The position numbers and the translations under genes were made by a program. This document shows, piece by piece, positions 16,669-25,475 of a DNA stretch of 64,000 bases. Position 1 is the first letter of the stretch. Every line of letters starts with the position of its first letter. Location: positions 62,001 through 126,000 of the forward strand of contig JADKGX010000001.1 of the NCBI GenBank assembly GCA_016722065.1, given 5' to 3'. This DNA is from Planctomycetota bacterium. GTDB taxonomy: Bacteria > Planctomycetota > UBA8742 > UBA2392. Under the pieces are notes generated by a model that was given only the letters and a program-made list of their open reading frames with translations, did no database searches and had not been told where the DNA came from.

Positions 16669-17694
16669 ATGCGAAGCAAGAAGCGAATCCTTAGCGCCTG
16701 GCTGGTTTACCTGCGCAAGCCGATTCGGCAATTCCTGCCGTTGTTCGTGTTTGCCATTCTTACTGTGCTGGCCGGCGGCGTTGCTTTTTATGCACTGTAT
16801 GACCGGCCGCTGCGCTTTTCGGAATCGCTGTGGGTCACCTTTGCCCTGCTGACGGGCGAACCCGTCAAGGAGTGGCCCTCTCACTGGCTGCTGGAAGTTC
16901 TGCAATACGTGCTGCCGATCATCGGGCTGGTGCTGGTGCTGGACGGCCTGGTGCGGTTTTCTTACTACGCCTTTCGGCGCGACGAGATGAGTCCGGAATG
17001 GGTCAAGGCCATGGCAACCACACTGCAGAACCACGTCATTCTGTTCGGGCTGGGCAAGGTCGGGCTGCGCGTGCTGCAGCAACTGGTGGCGCTGAAGCAG
17101 GAAGCCATCGTGATTGAAAAGGACCCTAACTGCCCCAACTTTGCCTACGCCCGAAAACACGGCGTGCCAATCCGCGTGGGCACCGCGCGCGAAGAGGGCA
17201 TTCTGGACGACGTGAACGTAACCGGCGCCCGCAGCGTAATCTGCTGCACCGATGACGACCTGGCCAACCTGGAACTGGCCATCGACGCCCGCAAGGCCAA
17301 GCCCGACATTCGCGTGGTGTTGCGCATGTACGACCAGGAACTGGCCGAAAAGATCCGCGATTCCCTGAACATCCACCTGGCCTTCAGCACCGCCATGCTT
17401 TCGGCACCGCTGTTTGCCACTGCCAGCCTGGACCCCTGCGTGATCAATTCGTTCTACATTGACGAGCGCCTGCTGGTGGTGGCGCGCATCACACCCGAAA
17501 AGGGCACCAAGCTGGCTGGCAAGACCATCGCCGAACTTGTGCGCGGCTTTCAACTGGTGGTGATCAGCCAAAAGCGCGGCGAAGGCGCGGTGTTTCATCC
17601 ACCGTTGGAAAACACGATCGAGCCGGGCGATATCCTGACACTGGAATGCGACCCGATGACCCTGCGCGAGATTCACGCCTTGAACCGGGCCTGA
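16669..17694 (+). CDS. TrkA-domain ion channel-like protein without a canonical selectivity filter
   Basis: The protein has 341 residues. The architecture is that of two-helix potassium channels: helix LPLFVFAILTVLAGGVAFYA, a pore-loop region, helix VLQYVLPIIGLVLVLDGLVR, an RCK/TrkA-N domain beginning VILFGLGKVGLRVL with acidic VIEKD, and a TrkA-C domain (about 260-340). Where TVGYGD is expected, the pore loop reads SLWVTFALLTGEPVKEW, so potassium selectivity is doubtful. It may conduct another ion, be a regulatory subunit, or partner the membrane protein encoded just upstream. A partial copy lies at 15127-15688. Confidence 0.8.
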   Translation: MRSKKRILSAWLVYLRKPIRQFLPLFVFAILTVLAGGVAFYALYDRPLRFSESLWVTFALLTGEPVKEWPSHWLLEVLQYVLPIIGLVLVLDGLVRFSYYAFRRDEMSPEWVKAMATTLQNHVILFGLGKVGLRVLQQLVALKQEAIVIEKDPNCPNFAYARKHGVPIRVGTAREEGILDDVNVTGARSVICCTDDDLANLELAIDARKAKPDIRVVLRMYDQELAEKIRDSLNIHLAFSTAMLSAPLFATASLDPCVINSFYIDERLLVVARITPEKGTKLAGKTIAELVRGFQLVVISQKRGEGAVFHPPLENTIEPGDILTLECDPMTLREIHALNRA

Positions 17695-17737
17695 GCGAGC
17701 GCCGCGCCCGGCACAGCCGGTCTTGCCTGCAAACAAA

Positions 17738-17759
17738 AACCCCCGCTTGCGCGGGGGTT
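17738..17759. terminator. Bidirectional hairpin terminator
   Basis: AACCCCCGC (17738-17746) and GCGGGGGTT (17751-17759) form a 9-bp stem with TTGC loop. CTTTCG follows on the plus strand and AAAAC precedes it, giving U-runs in both directions between the convergent TrkA-domain and flotillin genes. Confidence 0.8.
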
Positions 17760-17781
17760 CTTTCGCGTTGCCTTGCATGCA

Positions 17782-19383
17782 TCAGGCGCGGGGCTTTTCA
17801 GCTTTGGTGTCGACCACCACGCCCTTCTTTTCGCTGTCATTGAGCTTGCCCAGAAAGCCCGGCAGTTCTACGCCGGCCTGGCGGGCCAGTTCGTGAATCG
17901 GGGGCAGGGCGCCGATCATGCTGGACAAAAAGCCCGCCGTGCCGCCGTTGCCGTGTCCATTGGCACCGTTGCCGCTGTCCCAGACCGTGATCTTGTCGAT
18001 CTTGAGGTTCTGCACGGCCTTGACCTGTTCGGCCACCAGCTCGGGCATCTTTTCGATCAACAGCAGGGTTGGTGCGATATCCGGGCGTTCGGCACAAGCC
18101 AGCACCAGCTTGGTGTAACCGTCGGCCTTGGCGTGCAGCACTTTGCGAATACCTTCGGCTTCGGCTTCGTACTTCAGCAGGATGGCGTCGGCCTCGCCTT
18201 TTGCTTCGCGGCGAGTGACTTCGGCCTGGGCTTCGGCTTCCAGTTCCATGCGCTTCTTGGCGATTTCCTGTTGCACGATGACTTCTTTTTCCAGCTTGGC
18301 GGTCTCGAGCATTCTTTCTTTCTCAAAGATCTGCCGCTGGGCTTCCACGCGGGCTACTTGTGCTTTGCGCATGGCTTCGGCTTCTGCTTCGGCCAGCGCG
18401 GCGTTGCGGGCAGCAATGTCTGCCTTGGCCGTGTTTTCGCCCTCGACGGCCTGGGCTTCCAGACCAGCCAGTGCAACACGCTGGTTGCGCTGGGCTTCTT
18501 TCTTGCCGGCTTCGGCTTCCGCGCGTTCACGGCTGACGGCCACATCCTGCTGGCGCGAGGCCGCGGCTTCGGCTGCCACGCCTTCGGCTTCCAGGCGGGC
18601 AACGGCGATACGCTGGTCGCGTTCGGCTTTCTTCTTACCTTCGGTCGCTGCGGCTTGTTCGACGGACACGGCCACGACGCGTTCGCGGTTTTCGCGGGCT
18701 TCGCCGGCTGCGCCCTTCTTTTCTTCCTGGGCCACTTCGACCTTGGCGGCGTTGATGGCTTCGGCGGCTGCGCGCTTGCCGATGGCCTCGATGTAGCCGC
18801 TTTCATCCGTGATGTCGCGGATGTTCACGTTGATGACTTCCAGGCCGATCTTGTTCAGTTCGGAAGCGACGTTTTCGTTGATCAGGTTCAGGAACTTTTC
18901 GCGGTCCTGGTTGATTTCTTCAATCGCCAGAGTCGCGATCACCAGACGCAACTGACCCAGGATGATGTCCTCGGCCTGCTTGCGGATTGTGCCTTCATCA
19001 AGCCCCAGCAGACGTTCAGCGGCCGAACCCATCATGTGAGGGCTGGTGCCGATACCAATGGTGAAACTGGCGGGCACGTTGACGCGGATGTTTTTCTTGC
19101 TGAGTGCGCCGCGCAGGTCGATTTCAACCGTGATGGGTTCAAGGCTGAGGTAAGCGTAGTCCTGAATCAACGGCAGAATCAGCGCGCCGCCGCCGTGGAT
19201 GGTGCGCGAGGCACCGCCGCCCACACCCTTGCCGAACACAACCAGAATCTTGTTGCTGGGGCAGCGCTTGTAGCGCTGGGCAAAGAACAGCGCCAAGAAG
19301 ACCAGCAGGCCGATCAAAATGACGGCGACGATGATTCCTTCATTTTCGGCCAGCATCAAACCAAGCATCTCACTGAGCATCAT
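17782..19383 (-). CDS. Flotillin-like SPFH membrane scaffold protein
   Basis: The protein has 533 residues. An N-terminal membrane helix (GIIVAVILIGLLVFLALFF) precedes an SPFH/band 7 domain (about residues 40-220, with PLIQDYAYLSLEPITVEID). A long coiled-coil follows, rich in Ala, Glu and Lys with recurrent EAEAEAxRK and EKE patterns (about 225-440), then the flotillin C-terminal segment. This is the FloT/YuaG architecture. Such proteins form oligomeric membrane platforms that organise signalling and secretion complexes. The NfeD-like gene immediately upstream is the usual partner. Confidence 0.9.
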   Translation of the reverse strand: MMLSEMLGLMLAENEGIIVAVILIGLLVFLALFFAQRYKRCPSNKILVVFGKGVGGGASRTIHGGGALILPLIQDYAYLSLEPITVEIDLRGALSKKNIRVNVPASFTIGIGTSPHMMGSAAERLLGLDEGTIRKQAEDIILGQLRLVIATLAIEEINQDREKFLNLINENVASELNKIGLEVINVNIRDITDESGYIEAIGKRAAAEAINAAKVEVAQEEKKGAAGEARENRERVVAVSVEQAAATEGKKKAERDQRIAVARLEAEGVAAEAAASRQQDVAVSRERAEAEAGKKEAQRNQRVALAGLEAQAVEGENTAKADIAARNAALAEAEAEAMRKAQVARVEAQRQIFEKERMLETAKLEKEVIVQQEIAKKRMELEAEAQAEVTRREAKGEADAILLKYEAEAEGIRKVLHAKADGYTKLVLACAERPDIAPTLLLIEKMPELVAEQVKAVQNLKIDKITVWDSGNGANGHGNGGTAGFLSSMIGALPPIHELARQAGVELPGFLGKLNDSEKKGVVVDTKAEKPRA

Positions 19384-19441
19384 GGTCCTTCCGCTCCTTC
19401 CCTGTTTCTGGGAATCTCATTTGCGTCCAAGGCCACCTGGC

Positions 19442-20020
19442 CTATTCAGTCGGGCATACGCGCAGCAGGTTGTCTTCGACCATCGACATCACCACCACGG
19501 GCTTGAAGCTGACAATCTCGGGCCCGTCGCTGATGGCATCAAACGTGCGCACGCGGCCTTTCACAGTGATTTGGATCTGTCCCTTGCCCTTACCGGCCTC
19601 GGGCACCTTGACATAGACCGTGCCCTTGAGGCCCACGGCATCTTCAGTGCGGACGGTGCCGTCGGATTCCAGCTTCTTCATGCTGAACATGGCGTAAGAC
19701 ACGCCAATGCCCGCCAGAAAGCCGCCGCCGTATCCGCCCAGCAGGGCTGCCCAATCCGGCAGTTCCTGGCCGCGCAGGAAAAGAACCGTCCAGGACCCAA
19801 CCATCAAAGTGACCAGGATCGTCATCAAGCTGACAATCTTGAAGTCCGCCACATCGTGAGCCATGTGGCCCGCGTCCAGCGTGTCTACGGCGTGGGTGGC
19901 ATCGAGCGCGTTGGCGGCGTCGGCGCCTTCCATGCCGCCAATGCCAATCAGCATCAAGATGACGCGAATCGCAAACAGTGCCGTCGTGACACCTGCAATC
20001 CAGTAGAGAACGTATTCCAT
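19442..20020 (-). CDS. NfeD-like membrane protein (flotillin partner)
   Basis: The protein has 192 residues from ATG 20020 behind a clear GGAGG. It has an N-terminal membrane helix (YVLYWIAGVTTALFAIRVILML), a second helix pair near residues 75-125, and a C-terminal beta-rich domain of about 65 residues (GLKGTVYVKVPEAGKGKGQI) that looks like the OB fold of NfeD proteins. It sits upstream of the flotillin gene in the same direction with a 58-bp gap, the conserved YuaF-YuaG arrangement. The OB-fold call rests on pattern and context. Confidence 0.75.
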   Translation of the reverse strand: MEYVLYWIAGVTTALFAIRVILMLIGIGGMEGADAANALDATHAVDTLDAGHMAHDVADFKIVSLMTILVTLMVGSWTVLFLRGQELPDWAALLGGYGGGFLAGIGVSYAMFSMKKLESDGTVRTEDAVGLKGTVYVKVPEAGKGKGQIQITVKGRVRTFDAISDGPEIVSFKPVVVMSMVEDNLLRVCPTE

Positions 20021-20177
20021 GGCCTTTGCCTCCTTGCCCCAGGTCTCCCTGTGACGCTGGAAGAGTATCAGACCGCCAAGCCGGTTGCCGACTCCAATCG
20101 GATTCGACATTTGTAGGCCCGGGCCTGGTCCCGCCCTGAATGCCCACGCCGCTGCGCTGGCAGGCGGCAGGCCGTCC

Positions 20178-22136
20178 CTACACCTGCAGCGAATACACAG
20201 CAATGCCGCCTTCGCGCCCGCAAGTCACCATGCCGCGGCCATCGGGCGCGAAACTGACGCCTGAAACGCCCTTGGGGTGGTCCATGAAACTGGCGATTTC
20301 TTCCCAATCCGGCAGGCTGCGCAGCACCAGCATGCGATCTTCGCCGGCGCTGGCCATCAGACGCGCATCGGCGGAAAAAGCGATGTTCCAGACAAGGCTC
20401 GAATGGTCGCGCACCTTCAAGGTGCGCTGAAAGCCCGGCACTTCATAGACACGAATCGTGGTATCGTCGCTGCCCGAAAGCAGAAAGCGCCCGTCCGGGC
20501 TGAAGCTCAAACTGGTAATCGTGCCACGGTGGCCCTTGAGCTCAACGAGTGTTTCGCCCGTCATCAGATCCCAGACCACCACACTCTGGTTCAGCGTGCC
20601 GCTGGCCAGCAGCAGGCCGTCGGGGCTGAAGCTCAATGCGGCAATGCCGCCGCCGTGGACTTCGCTGACGGGCTCGAAGTTCTGGGTGTCCCACAGCACG
20701 GCTGTCTGGTCAGCGCCGCTGCTGGCCAGAAAGTTGCCGTCGGGCGAGAAACGCACCGCAATGACGGGCTTTTCGTGGCCCGTGATGACCGCGGCCTCGC
20801 GCCAGGTGCGGGTGTCCCATACGCGCACGGTGCTGTCGCCGCTGCCGGTGGCCAGCACGCGGCCATTGGGCGAAAAGTGCAGCGACTTGACCCAGGCCGT
20901 GTGACCCTTAAGTTCGGCAATCATTTTCAGGCGCTTGCTGTCCCAGATACGCACCGTGCCGTCCTCGCCGGCGCTGGCAAAGTACGCACCATCGGGCGCA
21001 TACGAGACGGCGTGTACCAGCCCCTGGCGGCTGTCCATCAGCTTGATGCGCAGCCAGCGGCCATCCTTGACCGGGTCTTTTTCCTTTTCCTGCTCAATCA
21101 ACGGGCTGGTGAAGACCTGCGTCTGGCGGCCCTGGCCCTTTTGCGGGTCGGTCTGGCCGCCGCCGGTCAGCAGCGCCTTCTTCATTTCCTCAGAGGTCGC
21201 ATAACGCGCATCCGGGCGCGATTTGAGGCCCTTGTCGACAAACGCATCCACCCAGGCCGGCAACTCGCTGCGCAGGGCCGTGGGCGGCTCATAGTTGCCC
21301 ACCGGCAATAGGCCGGTCAGCAGCTCATAGAACATCACGGTCACGGCATACAGGTCGGCGCGCTTATCTACGTTGGCGGCGTCGCGGGCTTGTTCGGGTG
21401 CCATGTAGCCTGTGGTGCCCATGGCAACTTCGGCCATAGTGGCGTTGCTGACTTCAAAGTTCTTGGCAATGCCGAAGTCGAGGATCTTTAGCTGGAACTC
21501 GGCGCTGCCCGGCACGCCCTTGAGCATGATGTTTTCAGGCTTGAGGTCGCGGTGCACGGTAACTTCGTGGGCTGCCACCAGGCCGTCCAGCATGTGCGTG
21601 ACAATATTGACGGCATCGTTCAGCGGCACGGACTGGCTTGCGGCATCGGCATCATTGATAACCTTGCGCAGCACAATGCCCGGAAAGAACTCCATGCTGA
21701 TATGCCAGCGACCCTTCCACTCAAAGACGTCGTGGGTGGCAATGATCACGGGGTGGCGGATCTTGCGTGCAATGCGGCCTTCGCTTTTGAAGCGCTCGAC
21801 CAATTCTTCGTTGTCGACCAGTTGCTGGTTGATGACCTTCAGGCAGCAGAACTCCTCTTCCTGAAACTTGTCGCGGCACAGCAGCACCGTGCCCATGCCG
21901 CCCCGCCCCAGTTCGCGCTCTACGACATAGCGGTCCGACACCACGGTGCCGGGGTCGTAACTGACACCTTCCACCTTGAAGATCAGGCCGTCGTCATCGT
22001 CTTTGACACGGCCAATTTCATCGGGTTGCGAGGGCCGCTTGCCAGCAGCCGAGGGATCGCCAAGGCCTGCACCACAATTGATGCAAAACTTGGCCTGATC
22101 GGGGTTTTCAGTGCCGCAGGCGGCGCATTTCTGCAT
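20178..22136 (-). CDS. Zinc-ribbon Ser/Thr protein kinase with C-terminal WD40 propeller
   Basis: The protein has 652 residues from ATG 22136. A zinc ribbon uses C4, C7, C18 and C21. The protein kinase domain (about 68-330) has glycine loop GRGGMGTV, catalytic HRDLKPEN, DFGIAK and APEQARD, so it should be active. A Gln/Lys linker leads to about seven WD40 repeats (about 365-652) with recurring SFSPDGRFLLSGSDD-type signatures, which would form a propeller that recruits substrates. This domain fusion is common in planctomycetes. No membrane helix is visible, so it is likely cytoplasmic. It is encoded upstream of the flotillin pair in the same direction. Confidence 0.92.
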   Translation of the reverse strand: MQKCAACGTENPDQAKFCINCGAGLGDPSAAGKRPSQPDEIGRVKDDDDGLIFKVEGVSYDPGTVVSDRYVVERELGRGGMGTVLLCRDKFQEEEFCCLKVINQQLVDNEELVERFKSEGRIARKIRHPVIIATHDVFEWKGRWHISMEFFPGIVLRKVINDADAASQSVPLNDAVNIVTHMLDGLVAAHEVTVHRDLKPENIMLKGVPGSAEFQLKILDFGIAKNFEVSNATMAEVAMGTTGYMAPEQARDAANVDKRADLYAVTVMFYELLTGLLPVGNYEPPTALRSELPAWVDAFVDKGLKSRPDARYATSEEMKKALLTGGGQTDPQKGQGRQTQVFTSPLIEQEKEKDPVKDGRWLRIKLMDSRQGLVHAVSYAPDGAYFASAGEDGTVRIWDSKRLKMIAELKGHTAWVKSLHFSPNGRVLATGSGDSTVRVWDTRTWREAAVITGHEKPVIAVRFSPDGNFLASSGADQTAVLWDTQNFEPVSEVHGGGIAALSFSPDGLLLASGTLNQSVVVWDLMTGETLVELKGHRGTITSLSFSPDGRFLLSGSDDTTIRVYEVPGFQRTLKVRDHSSLVWNIAFSADARLMASAGEDRMLVLRSLPDWEEIASFMDHPKGVSGVSFAPDGRGMVTCGREGGIAVYSLQV

Positions 22137-22294
22137 GGCGGGCAAGGGTCCGGGTATTGAGCGGGGGGAGTATAACGGCATGAGCGAGTCTCGTCACGCG
22201 CAGGGCAGAAAAGTATGCGATTTGCCTTTGCAGGGCCGTTGCCGCCAACCCCTGCCTTGCTGTTCACGCCATGATGCACTAGTTTCTGACACAG

Positions 22295-23731
22295 ATGGCA
22301 ACTGTCCTGGCACGTTACTCGACCCTGCGGCTGCAAGACCACTTTCGGGTTCCCCGCGAACTTGAACTGAAGGTCAATGACATGGTCGTGCTGAAAACCA
22401 AGCGCGGCCTGGAACTGGGCCAGATCAAGCTTGCCGCAGGCGAACACAAGCTGAAGGCGGAACAGATCATCGCCGGCGAAGTGCTGCGTAAAAGCACGCT
22501 GGAAGACAGCAACCGCTTTCGCGAGATGCGCTTTGAGGACTTCAAGCCGGTCAAGCGCAAGTTCAAGGAACTGGCAACCAAGCACAAGCTGCCCATGCGC
22601 TACCAGAACAGCGAAAAGCTGCTTTCGGGTGACAAGCTGATTGTGTATTTCACGGCCGACGACCGGCTGGATTTTCGCGAGTTCGTAAAGGACTTCACCG
22701 ATGCCGTGGGCCAGCGCGTGGAGTTGCGCCAGGTGGGTGCGCGCGACGCAGCCCGCGTAACCGGCGACGTTGGCGTATGCGGCCAGGAACTTTGCTGCAT
22801 CAGCTACATCATCGATTTCGTGCCTGTCTCGATGAAGATGGCCAAGACCCAGCACATCAGCCTGGACCCTCAGAAAATCAGCGGTCAGTGCGGGCGGCTT
22901 AAATGCTGCCTGAAGTATGAAGACGACCTTTACAACTCGCTCAAGCAGCACGTGCCGCTGGACGGCCAGCCGATCAAGTGCGAGGGCAAGGACTGCCACG
23001 CCTGCAACGTGGACATTCTGGGCCAGAAAGTAACCGTTGACTTTGGCGATGGCCGGCGCGAGCAACGCGACGTCAAGGAAATCGAGTTCGAGGCCAACTG
23101 GTCCGACAAAGACATTCGCCGCTACAAGCGCGAACGCCGCCAGAAATACCTCGAAGAACGCGCTGCGCGCGACGCCGCCCGTGCCGCCCGCGGCAGCAAA
23201 GGGCCTGAGCGCCGCCACGGCCAGGATTCCGTGCACCCGGCCCGCCGCGACGACGACAAACCCACGATCGACCCCGAAGTGCCCGATACACCCGACGACG
23301 CACCGCTGCCGCCAGCAGACCCCGGCGATTCGGCGGCTTACCCCGCCGTGCCGGAAAGCAACGACAGCGTGGAATCCACCGATGCCCCGGCCGCGCATGA
23401 TGCCGCAGTTCCACCCGACACGCAGGTGATGCAGCGCCAGGTGATTGAAGGCGAGCCAAGCCAGGCGGCCGAAGCCGACAGTGACGACGGCAGCGACGAC
23501 CCCGAAGGCGAAGGCGACGACGGCGAAGACGATGCCGGCGAACCGCCGGCGAACCCGCCCATCGGCAGCGGCATTTTTGAACCGCCCGCAACCGGCGACA
23601 ACGCCAATCAACGCCGCCGTGGACGCCGCCGCAGGCGCGGCCCCCGAGGCCCGCACACCGATAGAAGCAACGGTCCCGGCGCTGGCACCGACGGGCAAAG
23701 CCCGCCGCCGGCCGAACCGCCTGCAACCTGA
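22295..23731 (+). CDS. RicT-like PSP1-domain protein with disordered tail
   Basis: The protein has 478 residues. Residues 1-270 form a PSP1 domain like Bacillus RicT (YaaT). The Cys motifs CGQELCC (about 166-172) and ISGQCGRLKCCLKYE (about 193-207) are the RicT cluster-binding signature, and CEGKDCHACN adds further Cys. In Bacillus the Ric complex guides mRNA processing and development. The rest is unusual: about 200 residues rich in Asp, Glu and Pro, ending in an RRRGRRRRRGPRG stretch like RNA-binding tails of RNase E. It lies 68 bp upstream of metG in the same direction. Confidence 0.82.
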   Translation: MATVLARYSTLRLQDHFRVPRELELKVNDMVVLKTKRGLELGQIKLAAGEHKLKAEQIIAGEVLRKSTLEDSNRFREMRFEDFKPVKRKFKELATKHKLPMRYQNSEKLLSGDKLIVYFTADDRLDFREFVKDFTDAVGQRVELRQVGARDAARVTGDVGVCGQELCCISYIIDFVPVSMKMAKTQHISLDPQKISGQCGRLKCCLKYEDDLYNSLKQHVPLDGQPIKCEGKDCHACNVDILGQKVTVDFGDGRREQRDVKEIEFEANWSDKDIRRYKRERRQKYLEERAARDAARAARGSKGPERRHGQDSVHPARRDDDKPTIDPEVPDTPDDAPLPPADPGDSAAYPAVPESNDSVESTDAPAAHDAAVPPDTQVMQRQVIEGEPSQAAEADSDDGSDDPEGEGDDGEDDAGEPPANPPIGSGIFEPPATGDNANQRRRGRRRRRGPRGPHTDRSNGPGAGTDGQSPPPAEPPAT

Positions 23732-23799
23732 ACCAGCCCGTATTCGTTATTCCCCGGCTGCCGCTTGCACGGGCGCGGCCTAAAGGCCAAAACCGGAGC

Positions 23800-25431
23800 A
23801 TGAACGTCGAAACGCCGATCTACATCACGACCCCGCTGTATTACGTGAACGATGAGCTGCACATCGGCCACGCAACCACGACAATTTATGCCGACACCCT
23901 GGCCCGCTTTTGGCGCGCCTGCGGCCGGCCTGTGCTGTTCTTGACCGGCAGTGACGAACACGGCCAGAAGATCCACAAGGCCGCCACCGCCGCCGGCACC
24001 TCGCCCAAGGCCTTTGCCGACACAATTGTGCAGAAGTTCTTTGAGCTGTGGGACGCACTGGACATTCAATACGACGTGTTCATTCGCACCACCGACGACT
24101 TTCACAAGCAGGCCGTGGCCCAGTTGTTTACGCGCTTGCGCGACGGCGGGTTCATCCGCAAGGACAACTACAACGCGCTGTACTGCGTGGAGTGCGAGAC
24201 CAACTACACCGAAAAAGACCTGGTCGATGGCAAGTGCCCGATCCACAAAACCACGCCCCAGCAGGTCAGCGAAGAAAACTACTTCTTCACCCTCAGCAAG
24301 TTCACGCAGCCGTTGCTGGACCACATTGCCGCAAACCCGCAGTGCATTGTGCCGGAACCCCGGCGCAACGAGATCGTTGGCAAGCTCAAGGAAGGCCTGA
24401 ACGACATCAGCGTCACGCGCACGACCTTTGATTGGGGCGTGCCCCTGCCCTGGGACAAGCAGCACGTGGTGTGGGTGTGGTGGGATGCGCTGGTCAATTA
24501 CATCAGCGCCCTGGGCTGGCCGAATGCAGAAAGCCTGCCCACGGACGCCATTGCCGGGCGCTCGCGCCACGGGCATGAAACCTCGGCCGCGCCCTTTGCC
24601 CATTGGTGGCCCAGCGCCGTTCACCTGGTGGGTAAAGACATTCTTTGGCACCACACGGTCGTGTGGTGGTCGCAACTGTTGGGCGCTGGCGAAAAGCCCC
24701 CTCGGCAGGTGTTTGCCCATGGCTGGTGGCAAGTCGAGGGCGACAAGATGAGCAAGACGTTAGGCAACGTGATCAAGCCCCTGGATGTCGCCGGCAAGTA
24801 CGGCCGCGACGCCCTGCGTTATCACATTCTGCGCGAAGGCCCCGCCAAGGGCGATGCTGACTGGCGCCAGTCCGCCTTTGTGGCGCGCTACAATTCAGAC
24901 CTGGCCAACGGTCTGGGCAACCTGTTGAACCGTTCGTTGAACATGCTGGGCAAGTATTTTGGCGGCGTGGTGCCCGCCGAATGTGCCTTTGACCAGCCCG
25001 CGCTGGAGACTTCGCGCTTGTCCTTGATTGCCCGCGTCAACGCGCTGTACCCGCGCCTGGTTGCGGCGGTTACGGCCTTTGACCTGGATGCCGCCTGCGA
25101 AGCCGTGATCGAACTGGTGCGCGAAACCAACGCCTTTGTCAACAACGCCGCGCCCTTCAAGCTGGCCAAGGACCCCGCACGCGCCAAGGACCTGCAGGCC
25201 AGTATGCACGCCCTGTGCCAGGTGGATTTCGTGCTGTGCCACGCGCTGCGGGCATTTCTGCCCGATGCCGCCGTGCGCATTGCCAACCAGCTTGGCATCA
25301 AGGCCGAAGGCAAACTGGCCGATTGCATTGCCTGGAACAAGCTGGCTGCGGGCCACACCACCAGCCGGCCCGAGCCCCTGTTTGCACGCATTGAGGAAGC
25401 GGCCGAGGGAAAGCCCTCAACAAAGCCCTGA
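23800..25431 (+). CDS. metG: Methionyl-tRNA synthetase
   Basis: The protein has 543 residues. The class I signatures are HIGH at residues 21-24 and KMSKT at 316-320. The connective insertion has a knuckle (CVECETNYTEKDLVDGKCPIH), and the anticodon-binding helical domain includes NLLNRSLNMLGKYF. The C-terminal tRNA-binding (EMAP-like) extension is absent, as in shorter MetRS. It charges initiator and elongator tRNA-Met with methionine. The neighbouring RicT-like gene fits a translation or RNA-processing unit. Confidence 0.95.
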   Translation: MNVETPIYITTPLYYVNDELHIGHATTTIYADTLARFWRACGRPVLFLTGSDEHGQKIHKAATAAGTSPKAFADTIVQKFFELWDALDIQYDVFIRTTDDFHKQAVAQLFTRLRDGGFIRKDNYNALYCVECETNYTEKDLVDGKCPIHKTTPQQVSEENYFFTLSKFTQPLLDHIAANPQCIVPEPRRNEIVGKLKEGLNDISVTRTTFDWGVPLPWDKQHVVWVWWDALVNYISALGWPNAESLPTDAIAGRSRHGHETSAAPFAHWWPSAVHLVGKDILWHHTVVWWSQLLGAGEKPPRQVFAHGWWQVEGDKMSKTLGNVIKPLDVAGKYGRDALRYHILREGPAKGDADWRQSAFVARYNSDLANGLGNLLNRSLNMLGKYFGGVVPAECAFDQPALETSRLSLIARVNALYPRLVAAVTAFDLDAACEAVIELVRETNAFVNNAAPFKLAKDPARAKDLQASMHALCQVDFVLCHALRAFLPDAAVRIANQLGIKAEGKLADCIAWNKLAAGHTTSRPEPLFARIEEAAEGKPSTKP

Positions 25432-25475
25432 TTTTGTTGCCCCGGCGGCCCCAGCCCGCGCTACAACCGACTTCC

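Larger units (their letters stand above)
15681..17224. repeat. Tandem duplication unit 2 (1544 bp)
   Basis: Second unit of the duplication, containing the sirtuin fragment, membrane protein copy B and the start of the intact TrkA-domain gene. The octamer GCGCCCGC occurs at 14091-14098, 15681-15688 and 17225-17232, marking the recombination point between two otherwise unrelated genes. Confidence 0.9.

Noticed and set aside
14091..17224. Insertion sequence or transposon as the cause of the duplication
   Set aside because: No transposase, terminal inverted repeat or target-site duplication is seen; the junction shows only an 8-bp microhomology.
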